This document shows positions 31,316 to 38,380 of a DNA stretch of 45,112 nucleotides, one piece after another. Source of the stretch: Proteobacteria bacterium UBA5122. GTDB taxonomy: Bacteria > Pseudomonadota > Gammaproteobacteria > Tenderiales > Tenderiaceae. The notes beneath the pieces are model-generated. The model searched no databases. It worked only from the letters and a program-made list of their open reading frames with translations, and was not told where the DNA came from. The DNA is taken from the NCBI GenBank assembly GCA_002415485.1, contig DHYU01000007.1, positions 70,740 to 115,851 of the forward strand, in the 5' to 3' direction. Positions within the stretch are counted from its first letter, which is position 1. Every line of letters begins with the position of its first letter. The translations under genes and the position numbers were made by a program.

Positions 31316-32551
31316 ATGTATAAATGTGGAGAGAAAGCACGGGGCCATGTAAAGAAAGTGGTCACTGCATTGCTGGCTGTTGGTGCAGTGAGCAGTACGC
31401 AGGTCGTGGCTGAAGAAACTCTGACAGGTGCGTTGACCGATGGAAAAGCCGGGTTGGATTTTAGGCTCCGTTATGAATCGGTTGATCAAACTGGTATGGC
31501 CGAAGAAGCAACTGCCATGACCTTGCGTAGTCGGTTGAATTATACGACCGGTAGCTATAACGATATTACAGGCTTTGTTGAGTTCGATGATGTGACAGCG
31601 ATTACGGATGACTACAACGATGCAACAGGCCTGCCGTCTGCTAAAACAAATTTTCCAGTGGTCGCGGATCCTGAAGGAACCGAAGTTAATCAAGCTAAAT
31701 TGATTTACAAGGGTGTCAAAGATACCACCATTACTGCAGGTCGGCAGCGTGTAATTCTGGATAACGCACGTTTTGTCGGTAATGTCGGCTGGCGTCAAAA
31801 TGAACAGACTTATGATGGATTGTCTGTGATAAATACCAGCTTGCCAGACACAACCATTGTCTATGGTTATGTCACCAATGTTAATCGCATATTTGGAGAA
31901 GCATCCGCTAATGGTGATATCAATACTGAGACGCATTTGTTCAACGTGGGTTATACCGGGTTAGGTTTCGGAAAATTAAGTGCATATGGTTATTTCCTGG
32001 ATTTAGTGGATGCCCCGGCGGGTTCAAACTCGACTATTGGTTTACGTTTTGCGGGTGACACCAGTATATCCGACACTGTGAAGGCGCTGTATGCGGCTGA
32101 ATATGCAACGCAGAGTGATTATAAAGATGGCGCTTCAACTATCGATGCCGACTATAACCTGATTGAAGGTGGTGTGGCAGTGTCGGGCGTGACCGTCAAG
32201 CTCGGCATGGAGGTCCTGGGTGCAGATGGTTCGGCCTTCTCGACACCGTTGGCGACAGGTCACGCATTTAATGGATGGAGCGATAAGTTTTTGGCAACGC
32301 CTGCAAATGGATTGGAAGATACTTACTTAAAGGTATCTACCACTGTTGCCGGTGTAAATCTGGTAGCTGCCATGCATGACTTCTCTGCCGATAGAGGCGG
32401 GGCCAGCTATGGTGATGAAGTCAACCTGCAGGCATCCAAAAAATTCGGCAAGAATTATACGGTGCTTGCCAAATATGCAAGCTACAGCGCTGATGGCTTT
32501 GCGACCGATACTGATAAGTTGTGGTTGATGGCCCAGGCATCATTTAATTGA
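31316..32551 (+). CDS. Outer-membrane porin, alginate-export/OprD-like beta barrel
   Basis: The product is 411 residues with a signal peptide ending T-Q-V-V-A. The mature part consists of alternating amphipathic strands (L-D-F-R-L-R-Y-E-S-V, L-R-S-R-L-N-Y-T-T-G, A-G-R-Q-R-V-I-L-D-N, F-V-G-N-V-G-W-R-Q-N) and ends with L-W-L-M-A-Q-A-S-F-N, a C-terminal strand finishing in Phe-Asn. The G-R-Q-R/W-R-Q-N pattern fits the alginate-export porin superfamily. It closes the operon controlled by the ANTAR leader and may let the anionic substrate reach the periplasm. The terminator at 32627-32655 follows. Confidence 0.85.
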   Translation: MYKCGEKARGHVKKVVTALLAVGAVSSTQVVAEETLTGALTDGKAGLDFRLRYESVDQTGMAEEATAMTLRSRLNYTTGSYNDITGFVEFDDVTAITDDYNDATGLPSAKTNFPVVADPEGTEVNQAKLIYKGVKDTTITAGRQRVILDNARFVGNVGWRQNEQTYDGLSVINTSLPDTTIVYGYVTNVNRIFGEASANGDINTETHLFNVGYTGLGFGKLSAYGYFLDLVDAPAGSNSTIGLRFAGDTSISDTVKALYAAEYATQSDYKDGASTIDADYNLIEGGVAVSGVTVKLGMEVLGADGSAFSTPLATGHAFNGWSDKFLATPANGLEDTYLKVSTTVAGVNLVAAMHDFSADRGGASYGDEVNLQASKKFGKNYTVLAKYASYSADGFATDTDKLWLMAQASFN

Positions 32552-32626
32552 TGATGTCCAAAAATGGTGCAGAACTCCTGCACCATATTGGAATGCTATA
32601 TCCATTATGGATATCAGTTGTTGTGC

Positions 32627-32655
32627 AAAATCCCCGCTATGCGGGGATTTTTTTT
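32627..32655 (+). terminator. Intrinsic terminator of the oxidoreductase-cytochrome-porin operon
   Basis: The perfect arms AAAATCCCCGC and GCGGGGATTTT flank the loop TAT and run into further T residues, 75 bases after the porin stop. Confidence 0.94.
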
Positions 32656-32732
32656 GGGTGTTTATTGAGGCAGGAAGTCTGGGTTTGTTTTATTTTTTGT
32701 AAAAACAACAGGTTACGTATTGGTGGCGCTGA

Positions 32733-32749
32733 TTGGCACACGGTTTGCT
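32733..32749 (+). promoter_or_regulatory. Sigma-54 promoter of the nrtABC operon
   Basis: TTGGCACACGGTTTGCT matches the -24/-12 consensus with ten bases between GG and GC. It is 15 of 17 bases identical to the promoter before nasT, so the two transcripts probably share one activator. The nrtA start lies 155 bases downstream. Confidence 0.88.
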
Positions 32750-32904
32750 CTTCTTGGTATGAGACCTCAATGAACAGGCGATGAAAAAATCGCACTCTCT
32801 TTGCTGGAACACCCAGGAGACGACCAACGGCGGTTTGTATCTGGTGATAACGAATACACATATCAAAGTGTGTTGAGACTGAATACAAAAATTGGAGCGC
32901 AAAC

Positions 32905-34326
32905 ATGCTTAAACAGAAGCACCTGACAAATGATGACGCTGATCGTCGCCGTTTTATGAAAAAGGCAACTGCCACATTATTTTCTGCTGCAGTGCTCGCA
33001 ATCAGTGCGGGTACGTTGATGTCACCTTCTATGGTGCATGCTGGAGATCTGGAAAAAGAAGATCTGAAGTTCGGATTTATTAAGCTGACTGACATGGCAC
33101 CATTGGCGATTGCGTATGAAAAAGGCTTTTTTGAAGACGAGGGGCTATTTGTCACGCTGGAGGCACAAGCCAACTGGAAGGTATTACTTGATCGCGTGAT
33201 CGATGGTGAACTGGATGGCGCACATATGCTGGCAGGTCAACCGCTAGGGGCTACCATCGGCTTTGGTACGCAGGATCACATTATTACTGCCTTTTCCATG
33301 GATCTGAATGGCAATGCGATTACCGTTTCGAATGCCGTATGGGACGAGATGAAGAAGCACGTGCCCCATGAAGGCGGTAAACCGGTGCACCCGATTAAGG
33401 CGGATGCCTTGAAGCCGGTTATCTCGAAATATAAAGATGAAGGCAAGCCATTCAAGATGGGTATGGTGTTTCCTGTGTCCACACATAACTACGAGCTGCG
33501 TTACTGGTTGGCAGCTGGTGGTATCCACCCAGGCTTCTATGCACCGCATAAGGGCGATACATCGGGAACTATTGATGCAGAAGCATTTTTGTCTGTAACA
33601 CCCCCTCCCCAAATGCCTGCCACCATGGAGGCAGGCACCATCTATGGTTACTGTGTTGGTGAGCCATGGAACCAACAGGCAGTATTCAAGGGGATAGGTG
33701 TGCCCGTGATCACTGATTACGAACTTTGGAAAAATAATCCTGAGAAGGTCTTTGGGGTAAGCAAAAAGTGGGCGGATGAAAATCCCAATACTCATATCGC
33801 CGTGGTGAAGGCCATGATTCGTGCCGCGCATTGGTTGGATGCAAACAATAATGCCAATCGTCCAGAGGCGGTGAAGATTTTGTCGCAGCCAAACTATGTG
33901 GGGGCTGATTACGACGTAATCGCCAACTCAATGACAGGCACCTTTGAATATGAAAAGGGTGACAAGCGTTCAGTGCCTGATTTCAACGTGTTCTTTCGTT
34001 ATAACGCGACCTATCCCTATTACTCAGATGCGATTTGGTATCTGACCCAAATGCGTCGCTGGGGTCAAATTTCAGAACACAAACCTGATAGCTGGTACAT
34101 GGATATCGCCAAGAAGGTTTATCGCCCTGATATCTACAAGAAGGCTGCCGAGGCATTGATTGCAGATGGCCACTTTACCAAAGCGGACTTCCCAGACTTT
34201 GCCACTGAAACAGGATTTAAAGGGCCTCAGGGTGATTTCATTGATGGTGTTGTTTACGACGGTTCCAAGCCTAATGAATACCTAGAGAAGTTGAAGATTG
34301 GTCTGAAGAAAGGCGACAAGCTGTAA
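32905..34326 (+). CDS. nrtA: NrtA-type ABC transporter substrate-binding protein (nitrate/nitrite)
   Basis: The product is 473 residues. The N-terminus has a twin-arginine-like start (D-R-R-R-F-M-K-K-A), a hydrophobic stretch and a likely cleavage at V-H-A-G. The body has the CmpA/NrtA marks: F-G-F-I-K-L-T-D-M-A-P-L-A-I-A-Y-E-K-G-F-F, G-A-H-M-L-A-G-Q-P-L-G-A, S-T-H-N-Y-E-L-R-Y-W-L-A-A-G-G, and G-Y-C-V-G-E-P-W-N. It binds nitrate, nitrite or a similar anion in the periplasm. Cytoplasmic NasS is a relative but lacks a signal sequence, so this protein is the transport form. Export by Tat is plausible, not certain. Confidence 0.93.
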   Translation: MLKQKHLTNDDADRRRFMKKATATLFSAAVLAISAGTLMSPSMVHAGDLEKEDLKFGFIKLTDMAPLAIAYEKGFFEDEGLFVTLEAQANWKVLLDRVIDGELDGAHMLAGQPLGATIGFGTQDHIITAFSMDLNGNAITVSNAVWDEMKKHVPHEGGKPVHPIKADALKPVISKYKDEGKPFKMGMVFPVSTHNYELRYWLAAGGIHPGFYAPHKGDTSGTIDAEAFLSVTPPPQMPATMEAGTIYGYCVGEPWNQQAVFKGIGVPVITDYELWKNNPEKVFGVSKKWADENPNTHIAVVKAMIRAAHWLDANNNANRPEAVKILSQPNYVGADYDVIANSMTGTFEYEKGDKRSVPDFNVFFRYNATYPYYSDAIWYLTQMRRWGQISEHKPDSWYMDIAKKVYRPDIYKKAAEALIADGHFTKADFPDFATETGFKGPQGDFIDGVVYDGSKPNEYLEKLKIGLKKGDKL

Positions 34327-34356
34327 CCCTGGATTGCAAGGATTGCCCCTTGATAT

Positions 34357-34376
34357 ACCCCCGCAGTGGCGGGGGT
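34357..34376 (+). promoter_or_regulatory. Intercistronic hairpin between nrtA and nrtB
   Basis: ACCCCCGC and GCGGGGGT form a perfect eight-base stem with loop AGTG, and no T-run follows. Such hairpins after binding-protein genes protect the upstream mRNA and lower downstream expression. This fits a need for more binding protein than permease. Confidence 0.75.
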
Positions 34377-34416
34377 GTAAACAGACTCAACGAAGATCTG
34401 GTTATAAGGTGAAGAT

Positions 34417-35436
34417 ATGAAGACAAAATTAATTAATTACCTGGAAATGACAGGTTTCTCATGGTTGTGCCCTGTGGTTCGATTATGTAGCGGTGAAAGC
34501 CCACGTGAGCAAGTAAACGAGATTATCAACGTCATTGGTTTGCCATTGATTGCGATCGCAGCCTTTTTGTTTATTTGGGCCGGAACTGCATCGCAAGTGA
34601 AAACAAGTCTGGGTGATCTTCCCGGTCCATCCCAGGTTTGGGAGCAGGCCCAAGGTTTATGGCAGGAACATCAAGCAGAGCGTGAGAAAGAAGAGGAATT
34701 CTACCAGCGTCAGGAAGAACGAAACGCAAAGAAATTGGAGGCCAATCCTGATGCAGAGATAAAGATGCGTGAATATACCGGGCGGGCGACGTTTGTTGAT
34801 CAAATATGGACCAGCCTGGTGACTGTATTTACAGGGTTTCTGGTAGGTGCGTTGATTGCGATTCCGATGGGGGTGGCCTGTGGCCTGAGCCAAAAGTTGT
34901 ATACCGCGATCAGTCCGTTGGTTCAGGTATTCAAGCCTGTATCTCCTTTGGCTTGGCTGCCGATCGTGACCATGGTGGTGAGTGCGGTGTATATCTCTGA
35001 TGATCCGATGTTTGAAAAGTCGTTTGTGACTTCCGCGATCACGGTCACCTTGTGTTCACTATGGCCAACCTTGATCAATACGGCAGTAGCGGTTGCATCG
35101 ATTGATAAGGATTGGATCAATGTTGGCAGAGTGATCCGTCTGCATTGGATAACACAGGTATTTAAAATCGCCATCCCGGCTGCTTTGCCAATGATTTTTA
35201 CCGGTTTGCGCATTTCTTTAGGCATCGGCTGGATGGTTTTGATTGCGGCAGAGATGCTGGCTCAAAATCCTGGGTTGGGTAAATTCGTTTGGGATGAGTT
35301 CCAAAATGGAAGCTCTGATTCTCTGGGACGGATTATGGTGGCGGTGCTGACCATAGGCCTGATTGGTTTTTTACTTGATTGGATGATGTTGACGCTGCAG
35401 AAGGTTTTGTCTCATGACAAAAACGCAGGTCGGTAA
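34417..35436 (+). CDS. nrtB: Nitrate-type ABC transporter permease NrtB
   Basis: The product is 339 residues. One membrane helix (I-I-N-V-I-G-L-P-L-I-A-I-A-A-F-L-F-I-W) comes first. A charged insert of about 50 residues follows (E-R-E-K-E-E-E-F-Y-Q-R-Q, then N-P-D-A-E-I-K), as in proteobacterial NrtB. Five core helices then carry the permease signature W-P-T-L-I-N-T-A-V-A-V-A and G-W-M-V-L-I-A-A-E-M. It forms the membrane channel for the anion bound by NrtA. AAGGTGA precedes the ATG. Confidence 0.93.
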   Translation: MKTKLINYLEMTGFSWLCPVVRLCSGESPREQVNEIINVIGLPLIAIAAFLFIWAGTASQVKTSLGDLPGPSQVWEQAQGLWQEHQAEREKEEEFYQRQEERNAKKLEANPDAEIKMREYTGRATFVDQIWTSLVTVFTGFLVGALIAIPMGVACGLSQKLYTAISPLVQVFKPVSPLAWLPIVTMVVSAVYISDDPMFEKSFVTSAITVTLCSLWPTLINTAVAVASIDKDWINVGRVIRLHWITQVFKIAIPAALPMIFTGLRISLGIGWMVLIAAEMLAQNPGLGKFVWDEFQNGSSDSLGRIMVAVLTIGLIGFLLDWMMLTLQKVLSHDKNAGR

Positions 35437-35464
35437 GAGTACAGATAACCAGGAGATTGATGTG

Positions 35465-36325
35465 ATGAATGTAGTGTCTATGACTAAGCCGGTACTTGTT
35501 GATGACGATGTCGCTATCCCTGATGAGCATCATCCTCGCCATTTTCTGGACCTGTCAGGTGTGTCGATTGAGTTTCAGACTAATAAGGGGCCTTTCAAGG
35601 CCTTGGACAATGTAAATCTGAAAATCAATAAAGGAGAGTTTGTATCGATCATAGGGCATTCCGGTTGCGGTAAGTCAACGGTACTGAATATTGTCGCTGG
35701 CTTGTATAAGGCTACTGAGGGCGGTGTGATTGTTAATGGTAAGGAGGTTAATGAGCCGGGGCCGGATCGGGCGGTAGTCTTCCAGAATCACTCTTTGTTG
35801 CCATGGCTGACGGTTTATCAGAATGTCGAATTGGCAGTCAAGGCTATCTTCAAAAAGAAGAAAACCAAGCCAGAGATGAAAGAGTGGATCGAGCACAACC
35901 TAAAGCTTGTGCACATGGACCATGCGATGCATAAGTATCCGGCGGAGATCTCTGGAGGCATGAAACAACGTGTGGGTATCGCGCGTGCATTATCGATGGA
36001 ACCGACCGTGTTGTTGATGGATGAACCCTTTGGTGCACTGGATGCATTGACACGGGCACATCTCCAGGACTCAGTCATGGAAATTCAGTCTGAACTTAAT
36101 AATACCGTGATCATGATCACCCATGATGTGGATGAGGCGGTGTTGTTGTCTGACAAGATTGTCATGATGACCAATGGTCCTTCAGCAACGGTAGGCGAGA
36201 TCCTGAATGTTGATCTGGATAGGCCGCGTGACCGATTGGCCCTGGCCAATAATCCTGCTTACAACGAATATCGTTCTAAGGTGTTGACATTTCTTTATGA
36301 GCGCCAACGCAGACCTAGAGGGTGA
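35465..36325 (+). CDS. nrtD: Nitrate-type ABC transporter ATP-binding protein (NrtD/NrtC ATPase domain)
   Basis: The product is 286 residues from the ATG at 35465, chosen because AGGAG stands nine bases before it; an ATG at 35414 overlapping nrtB is also in frame. Walker A is G-H-S-G-C-G-K-S-T, the Q-loop is F-Q-N-H-S-L-L-P-W, the signature is I-S-G-G-M-K-Q-R, and Walker B is V-L-L-M-D-E-P-F, followed by T-H-D-V-D-E-A. It powers uptake. The protein lacks the extra C-terminal NrtA-like domain of cyanobacterial NrtC. The next gene overlaps its region closely. Confidence 0.93.
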   Translation: MNVVSMTKPVLVDDDVAIPDEHHPRHFLDLSGVSIEFQTNKGPFKALDNVNLKINKGEFVSIIGHSGCGKSTVLNIVAGLYKATEGGVIVNGKEVNEPGPDRAVVFQNHSLLPWLTVYQNVELAVKAIFKKKKTKPEMKEWIEHNLKLVHMDHAMHKYPAEISGGMKQRVGIARALSMEPTVLLMDEPFGALDALTRAHLQDSVMEIQSELNNTVIMITHDVDEAVLLSDKIVMMTNGPSATVGEILNVDLDRPRDRLALANNPAYNEYRSKVLTFLYERQRRPRG

Positions 36326-36327
36326 TT

Positions 36328-37260
36328 ATGTATTCAAACATCTCTATTAAAGCTGGTGTGATAAACCCTTCAGCTGGGGGGGATGATTATTTGGCGAATA
36401 ATATTGATGAGAGTGTTGCCAGTTATATAAAACAGGTCAATAGCTTATCCATTATCAGGCACATAAACCTTTTGCTGGTGGCATCTCAGAAACACAGGGG
36501 TGCCGCCCTGGCGGCAATGGATGGTGATTCAGTATTTATAGTCAAATTGTCTGCTCTGCAACGGAGCATTTCTTACTACTTAAGTAGCGTTATTCTGATA
36601 AATAAACAATCAGGTTTTTTGGTGTCAGAGGTTGAGCTGGTTGATTTAAAAGAAGACTGGAGCCGATTGTTGATGAAATATAATGAAGGAATGACTGTGG
36701 TTGATTGTTATTCCCTTCATAGTCGACTTATTGAAAGTTTGGTTGAGCTCATTTGGCGATTGGCAACCAAGGCTAATCTTTTCTCTAGGCGTGATTTGAT
36801 TGCTGAAGTTGATGGTCATTCTTCATATGAGGACAGAGATCACAAGGCGTTGGTTGAGATCGCTATGAGGCTTCTGCCTGAGATGATAGAGAATATTGCC
36901 AAAGTACGCGGCATGGCCACTCATGCCGCTGTGAGCGGGAGCTGTGATGTCAATTATCAGGAGAAGTTTCGTGGGCTTTTTCAGTGCATCAATTATCAAA
37001 ACCTGGAATTGCGCAGGCTTTCTTTGAGTCTGTGCAAGGAGACGTTGGCTAGCATGCCTAGTGTTGGGAGGATCATGTTGAATGATCATAAGCTTCAACA
37101 GCTAAAGGACCTGGTTGAGTCGAAAATAATATCAAAAAGTGGTCATTTGGTTAGTGGTAGTGTGGTATTTGATTTTGCTACTGAGGTTGTTGAAATATAC
37201 AGGCTCATTGTAATTGAAGGTGTTGATCGTATACAGGAATATATAGAAAGACGAATATAG
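36328..37260 (+). CDS. Soluble NIT-like domain protein, putative nitrate/nitrite sensor
   Basis: The product is 310 residues from the ATG at 36328, two bases after the transporter ATPase stop; a GTG at 36322 overlaps it. It is mostly helical with no signal peptide or membrane helix. Two regions recall the two halves of the NIT domain. Residues 46-82 have L-L-L-V-A-S-Q-K-H-R-G-A-A-L-A-A-M and L-S-A-L-Q-R-S-I. Residues 185-220 have I-E-N-I-A-K-V-R-G-M-A-T-H-A-A-V-S-G. In NasR of Klebsiella a NIT domain is fused to ANTAR and senses nitrate. Here ANTAR is in NasT, so this may be the separated sensor. The assignment rests on motifs by eye. Confidence 0.78.
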   Translation: MYSNISIKAGVINPSAGGDDYLANNIDESVASYIKQVNSLSIIRHINLLLVASQKHRGAALAAMDGDSVFIVKLSALQRSISYYLSSVILINKQSGFLVSEVELVDLKEDWSRLLMKYNEGMTVVDCYSLHSRLIESLVELIWRLATKANLFSRRDLIAEVDGHSSYEDRDHKALVEIAMRLLPEMIENIAKVRGMATHAAVSGSCDVNYQEKFRGLFQCINYQNLELRRLSLSLCKETLASMPSVGRIMLNDHKLQQLKDLVESKIISKSGHLVSGSVVFDFATEVVEIYRLIVIEGVDRIQEYIERRI

Positions 37261-37330
37261 AATTTGCCGTTCTTGCGTACCTCTGTTTCTCTTAATAATT
37301 TACATTAAAAAATAGCGTATAAAGGCCCGT

Positions 37331-37349
37331 GAGTGTCCGGACGATACTC
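37331..37349 (+). promoter_or_regulatory. Leader hairpin exposing GGA before the response-regulator operon
   Basis: GAGTGTC (37331-37337) and GATACTC (37343-37349) pair with one G-U wobble around the loop CGGAC. A second GGA follows at 37353-37355, and the GGGGAGG ribosome site is at 37375-37381. GGA in a loop near the ribosome site is the layout of CsrA/RsmA targets. A weak sigma-28-like pair, TAAA (37320) and GACGATAC (37340-37347), overlaps it with spacing one base too long. Both readings are tentative. Confidence 0.35.
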
Positions 37350-37387
37350 AACAGGACTGCGTTATATATGTGAAGGGGAGGTGGGGT

Positions 37388-37747
37388 GTGAGTGGGGAAA
37401 AAGTTCTGATTATCGACGATAGTCGTGTTTCAAGGATGATGGTGTCTGCAATTATTAGGCACCATCATCCGATGTATGAAATCATCGAAGCAGAGAACGG
37501 TGATGATGCCTTGATTAAGGCAGATGGCCAGAATTTGTCCCGCATCATTGTTGACTACAATATGCCTGGTATTGATGGTATTCAATTGGCGCAAAGCCTG
37601 ATTCAAAAACATCCAGATGCACGCATCACATTGCTGACGGCCAATATCCAAAGCTCGATCCAGCAGAAGGCTGGTGCGTTGGGGATCGGTTTCATATCCA
37701 AGCCCATTTCTGAAGAAAAAATCTGCTCTATCTTTGCCCCGGAGTAG
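37388..37747 (+). CDS. Single-domain response regulator (CheY-like)
   Basis: The product is 119 residues from the GTG at 37388, which follows GGGGAGG. The receiver has the acidic pair D10-D11 in L-I-I-D-D-S-R, phosphoacceptor D56 in I-I-V-D-Y-N-M-P-G, a Thr in L-L-T-A-N, and a Lys in S-K-P-I-S. No output domain is attached, so it acts by binding a partner. The CheC-like phosphatase and histidine kinase genes follow directly, making a closed phosphorelay set. Confidence 0.92.
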   Translation: MSGEKVLIIDDSRVSRMMVSAIIRHHHPMYEIIEAENGDDALIKADGQNLSRIIVDYNMPGIDGIQLAQSLIQKHPDARITLLTANIQSSIQQKAGALGIGFISKPISEEKICSIFAPE

Positions 37748-37753
37748 TTGCAA

Positions 37754-38380
37754 ATGACCAAGCTGAATGATCTACAACTCGATGTCTTGGCTGAAGCACT
37801 GAATATTGGCATGGGTGCTGCTGCAGCTTCGCTTAGTGATATGTTGGGGTCTTCGGTCGGGCTGTCGGCCCCGAGAATTGAGTTTATGACACGCGGCGAG
37901 GCTGTCTTGGCCCTTAATCGCACAGGTGCAGGGCCTGTATGCGGTGTTAGTCAGGGGTTTGAAGGGAATTTCTCTGGCGAGTCGATGTTGTTGTTTCCGA
38001 TCGATAAAAGCCTGGAGCTGGTCCGTTTGCTGATGAAGGAGACGCTCCCTCTGGAAGGCTTGACTGAGCTGGAAGAAGAGGCCCTTAGCGAAGTTGGCAA
38101 TATTATTTTGAACGCGGTCATTGGTAGTCTGGCAGAGTTGTTTGCTCACGATATTGGGACAGATCTTCCATCTTTTAAGCAGGGTAGTTTTGAAGACGTT
38201 TTAGTCGCTGCTTGTGATCATGGCAAGGATTCGATGGTGTTGCTATTGCGTGTCGACTTTAATGTGGAGCAGAGCGAGATTGACGGTTATGTTGTTTTTG
38301 TTCTTGATCTGGCATCCATTAGTGGGCTCGCGAATGGCATAGATGGTTATATGAGAAAACTTGGTATTGCGGAGGTCTAG
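37754..38380 (+). CDS. CheC-like phosphatase
   Basis: The product is 208 residues from the ATG at 37754. Two CheC active-site motifs of the form E-x2-N are seen: E14/N17 in A-E-A-L-N-I-G-M-G-A-A-A-A-S-L-S, and E113/N116 in S-E-V-G-N-I-I-L-N. CheC/CheX proteins remove phosphate from CheY-type receivers. It starts six bases after the response regulator stop and shares its last base with the kinase start. It therefore most likely dephosphorylates the neighbouring response regulator. Confidence 0.88.
   Translation: MTKLNDLQLDVLAEALNIGMGAAAASLSDMLGSSVGLSAPRIEFMTRGEAVLALNRTGAGPVCGVSQGFEGNFSGESMLLFPIDKSLELVRLLMKETLPLEGLTELEEEALSEVGNIILNAVIGSLAELFAHDIGTDLPSFKQGSFEDVLVAACDHGKDSMVLLLRVDFNVEQSEIDGYVVFVLDLASISGLANGIDGYMRKLGIAEV

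Larger units (their letters stand above)
32552..32904. other. Intergenic region (353 bases) with hairpin, terminator and sigma-54 promoter
   Basis: In order it holds a hairpin with nine-base arms ATGGTGCAG (32564-32572) and CTGCACCAT (32578-32586), the terminator at 32627-32655, and the sigma-54 promoter at 32733-32749. A 155-base leader before the nrtA start codon follows. A partial NtrC-like site, TGCACCATATTGGAATGC at 32579-32596, lies about 140 bases before the promoter, a usual enhancer distance, but only its left half fits well. I searched the leader for a second ANTAR hairpin pair and saw none: the stem GCGAT/ATCGC has loop GAAAAA, which lacks A1 and G4. Confidence 0.6.

Noticed and set aside
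32750..32904. Second ANTAR leader before nrtA
   Set aside because: No pair of A1/G4 hexaloop stems and no terminator are present; the only stem has the loop GAAAAA.
37320..37347. Sigma-28 promoter before the response regulator
   Set aside because: The spacing is one base too long and the -10 matches only six of eight bases; no flagellar genes are in the window.
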